A DNA stretch of 64,000 bases from Phenylobacterium sp. (GTDB lineage: Bacteria > Pseudomonadota > Alphaproteobacteria > Caulobacterales > Caulobacteraceae): assembly GCF_030698145.1 (NCBI RefSeq), contig NZ_JAUYNW010000070.1:41110-105109 (forward strand), read 5' to 3'. Both the position numbers and the translations under genes were made by a program. Below the pieces are notes generated by a model that made no database searches, was not told where the DNA came from, and saw only the letters and a list, made by a program, of their open reading frames with translations. This document shows, in pieces, positions 45,652-54,994 of the stretch; position 1 is the first letter of the stretch, and each line of letters begins with the position of its first letter.

Positions 45652-46598
45652 CCACGACCATGCGCGCCCTGGCCCCGGCGCCCGATGGGCGGATGCAGCT
45701 CGTCCAGGTCCCGATCCCAAGCCCGGGCCCGGGTCGGATCTTCGTCGAGGTGAAGGTCTCGGCGGTGAACGAGATGGATGTCCAAGTCCGCGCGGGCGGT
45801 TGGGGCCCGCAGGTGAAGCGGTTCCGCAAAACGGGTCCGGTGGTCACCGGGTTCGAGTTCGCCGGCGTCGCGCGCAGCGACGGCGCCCGGATCAAGGTGG
45901 GCGACCGGGTGATCGGCTATGTCCACGTGCTCGACGGTCCCCGCGTCCACGCCGACTTCGCCTGCGTCGCCGAGGCGGACATGCAGGTCATTCCGCCGGA
46001 CCTGAACGACGAGGACGCTGCTGCCCTGGTGGTGATGGGGCTGACCGCGATCGAGATCCTGGAGCGTCTCAAGCGGCTGTCCGTCGGCCAGCGCTGCCTG
46101 GTGATCGGAGCGGCCGGCGGGGTCGGCGCCTACGCGGTGCAATTGGCCCGGAGCCAGGGCGCGTCGGTGGGCGCCGTCTGCTCGTCGGCCAACGCCGGCT
46201 GGGTGGAGTCGCTGGGCGCGACCGAGATTCGACCCTACGAGAGCGAGCCGAGATACCGGCCGGGCGACCGCTTCGACCTGGTCATCGACTGTCCGGCCAA
46301 GTTCTCCTTCAGGGAGGCGGCGCCATGCCTGGCCAAGGACGGGATGTACGTCACCACCAATCCGCTGGCCGATGCGGCCGGGTTCGCCCGCGCGGCGCTC
46401 ACCTCGCGCAAAGCGGGCTATCTGATGATGCTGACCACCACGCCCGCCAAGCTGTCGCGGCTGGTCGAACTGCACGGGCAGGGCGCGCTAAGGCCGGTGA
46501 TCGACGGCGTCTTCGACATGGAGGACGCCGACGCGGCCTTCGATCGCTTCGAGACCCGCGGGAAGCAGGGGCGGGTGCTGCTGAAGATCTCGTCCTAG
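45648..46598 (+). CDS. Zinc-free MDR-family oxidoreductase (quinone-oxidoreductase-like)
   Basis: A 316-residue medium-chain dehydrogenase/reductase. It has the catalytic domain start (MRALAPAPDGRMQLVQVPIPSPGPGRIFVEVKVSAVNEMD), GFEFAGVARSDGARIKVGDRV and the NAD(P)-binding Rossmann loop VIGAAGGVGAYAVQLARSQGA. The zinc ligands of alcohol dehydrogenases (Cys and His-Glu pair) and the four structural cysteines are absent, which places it with quinone/enone reductases. An N-terminal NEMDVQVRAGGWG replaces the usual N-x-x-D/x motif. Its stop codon shares a CTAG with the convergent lysC. It is the third gene of the TetR-linked operon. Confidence 0.82.
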   Translation: MTTTMRALAPAPDGRMQLVQVPIPSPGPGRIFVEVKVSAVNEMDVQVRAGGWGPQVKRFRKTGPVVTGFEFAGVARSDGARIKVGDRVIGYVHVLDGPRVHADFACVAEADMQVIPPDLNDEDAAALVVMGLTAIEILERLKRLSVGQRCLVIGAAGGVGAYAVQLARSQGASVGAVCSSANAGWVESLGATEIRPYESEPRYRPGDRFDLVIDCPAKFSFREAAPCLAKDGMYVTTNPLADAAGFARAALTSRKAGYLMMLTTTPAKLSRLVELHGQGALRPVIDGVFDMEDADAAFDRFETRGKQGRVLLKISS

Positions 46599-47845
46599 AG
46601 TTGGTCCAGCCCGAAACCCGCGTGCAGGGCGCGGACGGCGAGCTCGGTATAGGCCGCGTCGATCAGCACGCTGATCTTGATCTCGCTGGTGGAGATCACC
46701 TGGATGTTGACGCCCTTCTCGGCCAGGGCCTGGAACATGGTCTTCGCCACGCCGGTGTGGCTGCGCATCCCCACCCCGATCACCGAGACCTTGGCCACGT
46801 CCTCGTTCACCTGGACGTCGTCGAAGCCGATCTTCGGCTGGGCGGCGCGGACGATCTCGACGGCGCGCTGGGCGTCGCGCTTGCCGACGGTGAATTCCAT
46901 ATTGGCCGTGTCGGCCGTGCGCGCGTGGCTCTGGACGATCATGTCCACGTTCACATTGGCGTCGGCGAGCGCGCCGAAGATCACCGAGGACACACCCGGA
47001 TGGTCGGGCAGGCCGAACAGGCTGATCTTCGCCTCGTCGCGGCTGTAGGCGACGCCGCTAACGATCCGCTTTTCCATGATCTCTTCCTCGTCGCACACGA
47101 TGGTGCCTTGGCCGGGCGCTTCGCCGGGCTCGACAAAACTGGACAGCACCCGCACCGGCACGTTCTGCGCCATGGCGAGCTCAACCGAACGAGTCTGCAG
47201 CACCTTGGCCCCCAGTGAGGCCATCTCCAGCATCTCCTCATAGGAGATCTTGTTGAGCTTGCGGGCCTTGCTCTCGATCCGCGGGTCGGTGGTGTAGACG
47301 CCGTCGACGTCGGTATAGATGTCGCAGCGGATGGCCTTCACCGCCGCGGCGATGGCCACGGCGCTGGTGTCGGAGCCGCCGCGGCCCAGGGTGGCGATGC
47401 GGTTGTCGCGGGTCACGCCCTGGAAGCCGGCGATCACGGCGATCTCGCCGGCGTCGAGCGCCTTGTCGAGGTTCTCCGAGGGAATGTCGTCGATGCGGGC
47501 GCGGCCGTGGGCGTCGTCGGCGATGATCGGGATCTGCCAGCCCATCCACGACCGGGCGGGCAGGCCCATATTGCGCAGGGTCATGGCCAGCAGGCCCGCC
47601 GTCACCTGCTCGCCCGAGGCGACCACGGTGTCGTATTCGTCGTCGGAGGGGTTCAACCCTTGCCCCGCCGCGCCGGCGCCGTCGGTCCAGGCGACCAGCT
47701 CGTTGGTCTTGCCGGACATGGCCGAAACCACGACGGCGACGCGATGTCCGGCCGCGACCTCGGCGGCCACCAGCCGTCCGACGCGCCGGATGCGCTCCAG
47801 GTCGGCCACGGACGTGCCGCCGAATTTCATCACCAGCCGGGACAG
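46595..47845 (-). CDS. lysC: Aspartate kinase
   Basis: Phosphorylates aspartate as the first step to lysine, threonine, methionine and diaminopimelate. The protein of about 417 residues has VMKFGGTSVADLERI, the kinase region with GRGGSDTSAVAIAAAV and two C-terminal ACT domains (SLFGLPDHPGVSSVIFGALADANVNVDMIV and VSVIGVGMRSHTGVAKTMFQALAEKGVNI). The start is unusual: homologues begin M-[AS]-R-[IL]-V-M-K-F, and CTG 47845 gives exactly (M)SRLVMKF with GGAG 8 nt upstream, whereas GTG 47833 and ATG 47830 lack a ribosome site. It is divergent from ubiG, an arrangement common in alphaproteobacteria. Confidence 0.93.
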   Translation of the reverse strand: MSRLVMKFGGTSVADLERIRRVGRLVAAEVAAGHRVAVVVSAMSGKTNELVAWTDGAGAAGQGLNPSDDEYDTVVASGEQVTAGLLAMTLRNMGLPARSWMGWQIPIIADDAHGRARIDDIPSENLDKALDAGEIAVIAGFQGVTRDNRIATLGRGGSDTSAVAIAAAVKAIRCDIYTDVDGVYTTDPRIESKARKLNKISYEEMLEMASLGAKVLQTRSVELAMAQNVPVRVLSSFVEPGEAPGQGTIVCDEEEIMEKRIVSGVAYSRDEAKISLFGLPDHPGVSSVIFGALADANVNVDMIVQSHARTADTANMEFTVGKRDAQRAVEIVRAAQPKIGFDDVQVNEDVAKVSVIGVGMRSHTGVAKTMFQALAEKGVNIQVISTSEIKISVLIDAAYTELAVRALHAGFGLDQL

Positions 47846-48021
47846 GGCGAGGACTCCGCGTGAGGGGAAAGGCTGCGCCTCATAGCGGCACGAACCGCAA
47901 GGGGCAATGTCTGCCTGTCACCCGAGCGGAAAGCAGCCTTTCCGGCAAGATGGCGCCCGCCCATGGGCCTTCGTCGCATGGGGACTAGCGCGCCGGGCCG
48001 CGCGGGTGGAAAAGGGCGGCG

Positions 48022-48771
48022 ATGATCGCCGCCGCCACCTCCATCGACCCGCAAGAGGTCGAGCGCTTCTCCCGCATCGCCGCCGAATGGTGGGATCCGC
48101 GGGGCAAGTTCGCGCCCCTGCACAAGTTCAATCCCGTGCGCCTGTCCTTCATCCGCGAACAGGCCCTGGTCCGCTTCGGGCGCGCCGCCGCCGCGCGGCG
48201 GCCGTTCGAGGGCCTGCGCCTGCTGGACATCGGCTGCGGCGGCGGGCTGCTCAGCGAACCGATGACGCGGCTGGGCTTCCAGGTGACCGGCGTCGACGCC
48301 TCCCCGCGCGGTATCGGCGCCGCCTCGGCCCACGCCGCCGAGCAGGACCTCGCCATCGACTACCGCGCCTCGACCGCCGAGGACCTGCTGGCCGCCGGCG
48401 AACCGCCCTTCGACGTGATCCTCAACATGGAGGTGATCGAGCACGTGGCCGATCCCGGCGCCTATCTGCGCGACTGCGCCCGCTTGCTGGCGCCGGGCGG
48501 CCTGATGGTGGTGGCCACCCTCAACCGCACGCTGAAGGCCTTCGCGCTCGCCAAGGTGGGCGCCGAATATGTCCTGCGCTGGGTGCCGGCCGGGACCCAC
48601 GACTGGAACAAGTTCCTCAAGCCCGAGGAGCTGCGCGGCTTCCTCGAGCGCGAACCGGTGGCCGTCCAGGGCCCCTTCGGCGTCGCCTACGATCCCCTGG
48701 GCGGGCGATGGTCCCGCTCCTCCGACTGCGACATCAACTACATGATGACGGTCACCCGCGACCCAGCGTAA
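48022..48771 (+). CDS. ubiG: Ubiquinone biosynthesis O-methyltransferase UbiG
   Basis: Catalyses both O-methylation steps of ubiquinone synthesis. The 249-residue protein begins with [32 protein letters not shown], the UbiG signature. It continues with SAM motif [20 protein letters not shown], the membrane-interacting region and [15 protein letters not shown]. The C-terminal [14 protein letters not shown] and [10 protein letters not shown] blocks are also present. It is divergent from lysC. fkbM, DCC and DUF4166 genes follow closely on the same strand, though they have no known link to ubiquinone. Confidence 0.95.
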   Translation: MIAAATSIDPQEVERFSRIAAEWWDPRGKFAPLHKFNPVRLSFIREQALVRFGRAAAARRPFEGLRLLDIGCGGGLLSEPMTRLGFQVTGVDASPRGIGAASAHAAEQDLAIDYRASTAEDLLAAGEPPFDVILNMEVIEHVADPGAYLRDCARLLAPGGLMVVATLNRTLKAFALAKVGAEYVLRWVPAGTHDWNKFLKPEELRGFLEREPVAVQGPFGVAYDPLGGRWSRSSDCDINYMMTVTRDPA

Positions 48772-48796
48772 AGAGGGTCCTCAAGGGGAAGTATCC

Positions 48797-49600
48797 ATGC
48801 CTTCGATACGCGTGCTCAGCCACGCATTCCGCGCCTGGCGGCGCAATATGAAGTGGGCCAAGCACGAGCCCGAGACTCCATACCTCGCCGACCTGTTGTC
48901 CGGATCGCCGGTGTGCCTGCACGTGGGCGCCAGCGACGGCCGCCATTCCTATGTGATGACCCAGGTCGCGCCCGACGCGCGCATCTACGCCTTCGAGCCC
49001 TCGGCCTTCACCTTCGAGGTGCTCAAGCTCTGCCTGAGCTGGCACGGTATCGCCGACCAGGTGACCCCGATCCACGCCGCGGTCTCCGACATGCCGGGCG
49101 AGCTGCTGCTGGTGACGCCGAAGAAGACCTCCGGCCGCATGGGCCGGGCCTACGCCTTCGTCGCCGAGGCGCCGCCGGAAGGAAAGGTGCGCCCCGACCT
49201 CGAGGACACCGGCGTGGAGCTGCAGCCGACCCCGGTGGTGACGCTCGACGGCTATTGCCGCGCCCATGGCGTGACCCGCGTCGACTTCATCCGCATGGAC
49301 ATCGAGGGCGCCGAGCAGAAGGCGCTGAAGGGCGCCGAGCACGTCATCGACCGCGACCTGCCCCATGTGCTGCTGGAGATCCACCCGATCATGTTGGAGA
49401 GCCGTTTCGGCGGCTCGGCCGAGGCGGTGATCGATATCTTCCGCTCGCGCGGATACCGGATGTTCGCGCTCAACGGCGACCGGCTGGAGGAGCGCACCAC
49501 GGTGGCCCCGGACGTGCCGTGGAAGGACTATTTCTTCGTCCATCCCTCGCGCGCCCCCAACCTGCCGGACGGTGTCTTCAAGGCGCGGATGGCGGCCTGA
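48797..49600 (+). CDS. FkbM-family methyltransferase
   Basis: A 267-residue class I methyltransferase with motif I CLHVGASDGRHSYVMTQVAPDARIYAFEPS, TPIHAAVSDMPGELLLVT and the FkbM-specific VDFIRMDIEGAEQKALKGAEHVI. LLEIHPIML and RGYRMFALNGD follow. FkbM enzymes O-methylate sugars or polyketides; here the acceptor is unknown and could be a surface glycan. The N-terminal 30 residues are basic (FRAWRRNMKWAKHE). ATG 48797 has AAGGGGAAG upstream, 25 bp after ubiG. Confidence 0.85.
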   Translation: MPSIRVLSHAFRAWRRNMKWAKHEPETPYLADLLSGSPVCLHVGASDGRHSYVMTQVAPDARIYAFEPSAFTFEVLKLCLSWHGIADQVTPIHAAVSDMPGELLLVTPKKTSGRMGRAYAFVAEAPPEGKVRPDLEDTGVELQPTPVVTLDGYCRAHGVTRVDFIRMDIEGAEQKALKGAEHVIDRDLPHVLLEIHPIMLESRFGGSAEAVIDIFRSRGYRMFALNGDRLEERTTVAPDVPWKDYFFVHPSRAPNLPDGVFKARMAA

Positions 49601-49603
49601 GCG

Positions 49604-50044
49604 ATGATCGACCCCGCGCCTGCCGATCCGTCGCCTGACGGTCTTTGGGTGTTCGACGGGGTCTGCAACTTCTGCTCGGGCTCAGTGCGCTTGGCGCTGG
49701 CCCTGGATCGAGACAAAACGCTGCGGTTCACGCCGATGCAGTCGCCCTACGGGCGGCTGTTGGCGGCGAAGGCGGGTCTCGATCCGGATGCGCCCAATAC
49801 CTTCGTGTTTTTCGATCGCGGCCGTGCCTTGGGCGCTTCGGACGCCGTCATGGCCCTGGCGGCCCGGTTGCCGGCGCCCTGGCGGTGGGCGACCGTCCTG
49901 CGGTTCGTGCCGAGGCCCCTGCGGGACGCGACCCATGGCTGGATCGCCCGTAACCGCTACCGGCTCATGGGACGTCGTGAGAGCTGCATGGTTCCCACCC
50001 CGGAGATCCGCGCCCGCTTCATCCTTGAGCCGCCGATACCGTGA
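49604..50044 (+). CDS. DCC-family (DUF393) thiol-disulfide oxidoreductase-like protein
   Basis: A 146-residue protein opening WVFDGVCNFCSGSVRLALALDRDKTLRFTPMQSPYGR, the DxxCxxC signature that names the DCC family. ASDAVMALAARLP, RWATVLRFVPRPLRDATHGWIARNRYRLMGRRESC follow. The CxxC pair suggests a thioredoxin-like redox role, but no substrate is known. The start follows the FkbM stop by 3 nt, and its TGA overlaps the GTG of the DUF4166 gene, so the three are one operon. Confidence 0.88.
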   Translation: MIDPAPADPSPDGLWVFDGVCNFCSGSVRLALALDRDKTLRFTPMQSPYGRLLAAKAGLDPDAPNTFVFFDRGRALGASDAVMALAARLPAPWRWATVLRFVPRPLRDATHGWIARNRYRLMGRRESCMVPTPEIRARFILEPPIP

Positions 50045-51669
50045 ACCATCGCGTCGTCCTGGTGGGCGCGACGGGCGCGTTTGGCGAACGCCTGGCCCGG
50101 CTGCTGGCGGCCTGGCCCGATATCCGGCTGGTCTTGGCCGCGCGAAGGTCAGCCCCGCTACATGCCCTCGCTGCCGAACTGGGATGCGAGGCGGCGCGCA
50201 TCGATCGCGACCAGCCAGAAGGCCTGGTTGCCTTGCGCCCCTGGGCCGTCGTCGACGCCGCCGGTCCCTTCCAGCATAGCGACCTGCGCTTGGCCCGGGC
50301 CGCCATCGGCTACGGAGCCCACTACGTCGACCTAGCCGACGCCCGTGATTTCGTGGCGGCCTTTCCGGACGCACTCGACGCGGAGGCTCGCGCGGCCGGA
50401 GTGCTCGCGGTCACCGGAGCCAGCTCGACTCCGGCGCTCTCCAATGCGGTGCTGGACCGCCTGACCGCCGGCTGGACCATCGTCGACGAGATCTCGGTGG
50501 CGATCTCCCCTGGCGCCAAGGCGCCGCGCGGCCTCTCCGTCATGCAGGCGATCCTCTCCTATGTCGGCTCGCCCGTGCCACTGTTCACGAGCGGACGGTG
50601 GCGCGAGGCGCCGGGCTGGAGCGGCGTGCGGCGACTGGACTTCCCAGGCCTCGGACCTCGCCTGGCCTCCCTGTGCGAGACCCCCGACCTCGACATCCTG
50701 CCGGCCCGGTTCGCCGTGCGGCGCGAGGTGCGATTCATGGCGGGGTTGGAGCTCGCGCCGCAGCATCTCGGCCTTTGGCTGCTCTCCTGGGCCGTTCGCT
50801 GGCGGCTGATCGGCTCCCTGGTTCCCTTCTCGCGTCCCCTGCTGTGGGCGGCGGGCCTCGCGGCGGGGCTGGGCTCGGATCGAGGCGGCATGCTGGTGAC
50901 CGCTGACGGCCAGGGGCCGGATGGCGGCCGCATCGCCGCCAGGTGGGCTCTCTGGGCTGAGGACGGCGCCGGACCCAACGTGCCGGTCGCCGCCGCCGCC
51001 GCCCTGCTGCGCGGCCTGGCGAGCGGTGAGATCGCCGTACGCGGCGCCCAGGCCTGCGTCGGCCTGCTGAGCCATGACCAGATCCTGGCCGAACTCGCCC
51101 ACCTACCGATCTTCACCCGCACCGACGAGGCCTGCCCCGACCATCCCTCCCTGCTGCGCCGAGTGCTGGGATCGCGGGTCGACGCCCTGCCGACGCGGGT
51201 GGCGCAGGTCCATGCCGGTGAGGCGCCGGCGACATTCCAGGGGCAGGGCAGGGCGCGGGGTTCCCGCTCGCTGCTCGCCCGGCTGGCGCGCGCCTTCGGC
51301 GGCCTGCCCGAGCCCGGCGACTATCCCAACCTGGAGGTCGACATCGTTCCCGACGCGACGGGCGAAGCCTGGACCCGGCGGTTCGGCGGCCGGGTCTTTC
51401 GTTCGCGGCTCGTGAGCCTGACCGCAGTCGGCGAGTTCGAGGAGCGGGTCTGGCCGCTGACCTTCGCCTTCAATATCGACCTGGCGCCGGATGGTTTCCG
51501 CTGGCGGCTCCGGCGCTGGCGCCTGGGCCCGCTGAAGCTGCCCAGGGCGTTGGCCCCGCGCGTGCGGGCCACCACGTTCGCCCGCGACGGAGCTTATCGG
51601 TTCAGGGTGCTGGTGGCCCATCCGGCGATAGGCGTGATCTTCGCCTATGCGGGACGGCTGGATCCCTAG
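50041..51669 (+). CDS. NAD(P)-binding protein with C-terminal DUF4166 domain
   Basis: A 542-residue two-domain protein. The N-terminal part is a saccharopine-dehydrogenase-like Rossmann domain (VVLVGATGAFGERLARLLAAWPDIRLVLAARR, VDAAGPFQ, GAHYVDLADARDFVAAF). The C-terminal 190 residues form DUF4166 (SLLRRVLGSRVDALPTRVAQVHAG, RGSRSLLARLARAFGGLPEPGDYP, EAWTRRFGGRVFRSRL, GFRWRLRRWRLGPLKLPRALAPRVRA). This fusion often accompanies DCC-family genes, as here. Its reaction is unknown. It begins at GTG 50041, overlapping the DCC stop by 4 bp. Confidence 0.85.
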   Translation: MNHRVVLVGATGAFGERLARLLAAWPDIRLVLAARRSAPLHALAAELGCEAARIDRDQPEGLVALRPWAVVDAAGPFQHSDLRLARAAIGYGAHYVDLADARDFVAAFPDALDAEARAAGVLAVTGASSTPALSNAVLDRLTAGWTIVDEISVAISPGAKAPRGLSVMQAILSYVGSPVPLFTSGRWREAPGWSGVRRLDFPGLGPRLASLCETPDLDILPARFAVRREVRFMAGLELAPQHLGLWLLSWAVRWRLIGSLVPFSRPLLWAAGLAAGLGSDRGGMLVTADGQGPDGGRIAARWALWAEDGAGPNVPVAAAAALLRGLASGEIAVRGAQACVGLLSHDQILAELAHLPIFTRTDEACPDHPSLLRRVLGSRVDALPTRVAQVHAGEAPATFQGQGRARGSRSLLARLARAFGGLPEPGDYPNLEVDIVPDATGEAWTRRFGGRVFRSRLVSLTAVGEFEERVWPLTFAFNIDLAPDGFRWRLRRWRLGPLKLPRALAPRVRATTFARDGAYRFRVLVAHPAIGVIFAYAGRLDP

Positions 51670-51751
51670 CGAGCATCCCGGACGGCGTCCCGGAATGGCG
51701 GCCTTAGCCGCGGTCGGGAAGCGGCCCCTGCGAGCCGCTTCCCCTGGGCGA

Positions 51752-52339
51752 TCAGTCCGGGAACTGGATCAGGGCGTCGAATTTCACGCCCCGGCGCATG
51801 GCCTGCAGGGGCGCGGTGTCAGAGTAGACGATCTCCTCGATCACCTTGCCGTCGCGCAGGGTCAGCTTGTCCACGCCGCGCCAGGTGACGACACGCCCGC
51901 CGTACCGGTTGGAGCTCTCCCACTCGATCACGACCACGTCGCCGCGCGAGGTCCAGTCGATCAGCTTCCAGGTGAGGTCGGGCGCATTGACCTTGGTCAG
52001 GTCGTTGAGCTTGCCGATCTCGTGGCCCCCGATGATCCGGCTTGCGAAGGGGTAGTGCAGCTTGCCCTCGGCGTGCCAGAGCGCGAGAAACGCCTGGCCG
52101 TCCTTGGCGGCCCAGGCCGCCGCGAACCTGTCGACGAACGCCTGCTTGTCGGTCTCGTTCATTGCTATCCTCCGATGCGATGCCCGAGCCATAGGCCGGC
52201 CCCGATCGGGCGTCTGGCGCGATACGGACTCGACCGTCGGCGCGGGGGTTCCGGGGTCGGAGGGCTGCGCGGCCGCGGCCGGCGGGCACAGGGTCAGGGC
52301 GAGCAGGAGGGCTGTCGCGCCAAGGATTGTCTTGTTCAT
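51752..52339 (-). CDS. NTF2-like (SnoaL) protein with possible secreted and cytoplasmic forms
   Basis: The SnoaL-like domain starts at NETDKQAFVDRFAAAWAAKDGQAFLALWHAEGKLHYPF and ends VKFDALIQF. Two starts are plausible in one frame. ATG 52339 adds a clear Sec signal peptide (MNKTILGATALLLALTLCPPAAAA) and a 35-residue linker, giving 195 residues. ATG 52162 has an excellent ribosome site (CGGAGGATAGCA) and gives 136 residues without a signal. The strong internal site suggests that the short form is made, whatever the fate of the long form. Function is unknown. Confidence 0.72.
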   Translation of the reverse strand: MNKTILGATALLLALTLCPPAAAAQPSDPGTPAPTVESVSRQTPDRGRPMARASHRRIAMNETDKQAFVDRFAAAWAAKDGQAFLALWHAEGKLHYPFASRIIGGHEIGKLNDLTKVNAPDLTWKLIDWTSRGDVVVIEWESSNRYGGRVVTWRGVDKLTLRDGKVIEEIVYSDTAPLQAMRRGVKFDALIQFPD

Positions 52340-52505
52340 CGTCTCGCCTGTTTCATGGGAGACGGCGATGTAGCGGTCTGGGTTGGGTGAGGCTGGCGGG
52401 GTTCGGACCCGACCTGCTGGCGGCTAGCGTGGTGCGCCTGAGCACAACCCGCTATGATTGCGCTTGCCCAAGCTCTAGCTTTCCATGGTTGGTGGAGTCA
52501 GTTGG

Positions 52506-53183
52506 ATGCAACGATCGCTAGTTTCGGGCGCGATACTTGCGGCGGTCGTTCTCTGCCTTCCCACGGTCGGCGCTTGCGCTGAGCGGCCGCGTTCGACGGA
52601 TCGACAGGCGAGATTCCCAACGGGCGCTGCGCAGGCGGCGGCTTTCAGGCGCGGAATGAGCTCTTTTCAGCGCAAGGACTACGCGTCCGCCATTCCGGCG
52701 TTTGATGAAGCCATTCGACTGCAGCCGGAATTCGCAGTGGCGATAGCACAGCGCGGCTTCGCTCACATCGAGGTCGGCAATTACGGGCTAGCCATTTCAG
52801 ATCACGACACGGTCCTGAAGCTCGCATCTGATAGTCCGCAGGCCTGGGTGAATAGCTGTTGGGCGCGTGCGGTTGCGAACTCGGAACTGGATCAAGCCCT
52901 AGCGCTCTGTGATCGGGCTGTGGCCTTGAGGCCAGACGTCAGTGCGCTGGACTCGCGCGGGTTCGTGCGATTTCGCCGAGGCGAGTTTGCCTTGGCGATA
53001 TCGGACTATACGGCTGCGATCCTCAGCTCGCGGTCGGGCAGCTCGCTCTTTATGCGAGGAGTGGCCAAGTCGCGCATGGGGTCTGACGCTGGAGGCCTGG
53101 CGGATATTCGCTGGGCGCGGAGAATCGATCCCGGTGTCGCTGATCGCTACTCGCGTTTCGGCGTGGCCATGAACGCGAAGTAG
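52506..53183 (+). CDS. Secreted TPR-repeat protein with atypical base composition
   Basis: A 225-residue protein with a signal peptide (MQRSLVSGAILAAVVLCLPTVGACA) and three to four TPR units: AAFRRGMSSFQRKDYASAIPAFDEAIRLQP, VAIAQRGFAHIEVGNYGLAISDHDTVLKL, and DSRGFVRFRRGEFALAISDYTAAI. It probably scaffolds protein contacts in the periplasm. Codon use is visibly less GC3-rich than in its neighbours (many codons ending in A or T such as gat, gct, ata), hinting at acquisition or weak selection. ATG 52506 was chosen at the signal peptide. Confidence 0.8.
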   Translation: MQRSLVSGAILAAVVLCLPTVGACAERPRSTDRQARFPTGAAQAAAFRRGMSSFQRKDYASAIPAFDEAIRLQPEFAVAIAQRGFAHIEVGNYGLAISDHDTVLKLASDSPQAWVNSCWARAVANSELDQALALCDRAVALRPDVSALDSRGFVRFRRGEFALAISDYTAAILSSRSGSSLFMRGVAKSRMGSDAGGLADIRWARRIDPGVADRYSRFGVAMNAK

Positions 53184-53263
53184 CGGCGCAGTCGTTCGTC
53201 CTCAAGGGTGTGCAGAAAGGCCGCTCCTTCCGGCTGGCATGCGGAAGGCCAGGGCCTTACCCT

Positions 53264-53282
53264 CATCTGAACAACGATAAGG
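53264..53282 (+). promoter_or_regulatory. Shared 19-bp upstream element, copy 1
   Basis: CATCTGAACAACGATAAGG matches the sequence at 56534-56552 in 18 of 19 positions. It lies 13 bp before the ATG of the acyl-CoA ligase gene, so it overlaps the ribosome site region. Candidate promoter or operator. Confidence 0.5.
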
Positions 53283-53295
53283 GAGAAGGTCGCCG

Positions 53296-54912
<1,617 letters not shown>

Positions 54913-54994
54913 AACAAGCGGCGCCGGCCGAACCGGACTTGCAGTCTCGCGTTAATCACCCACGTCTAGAGTATGGGCTGGGAGACGACAGACC

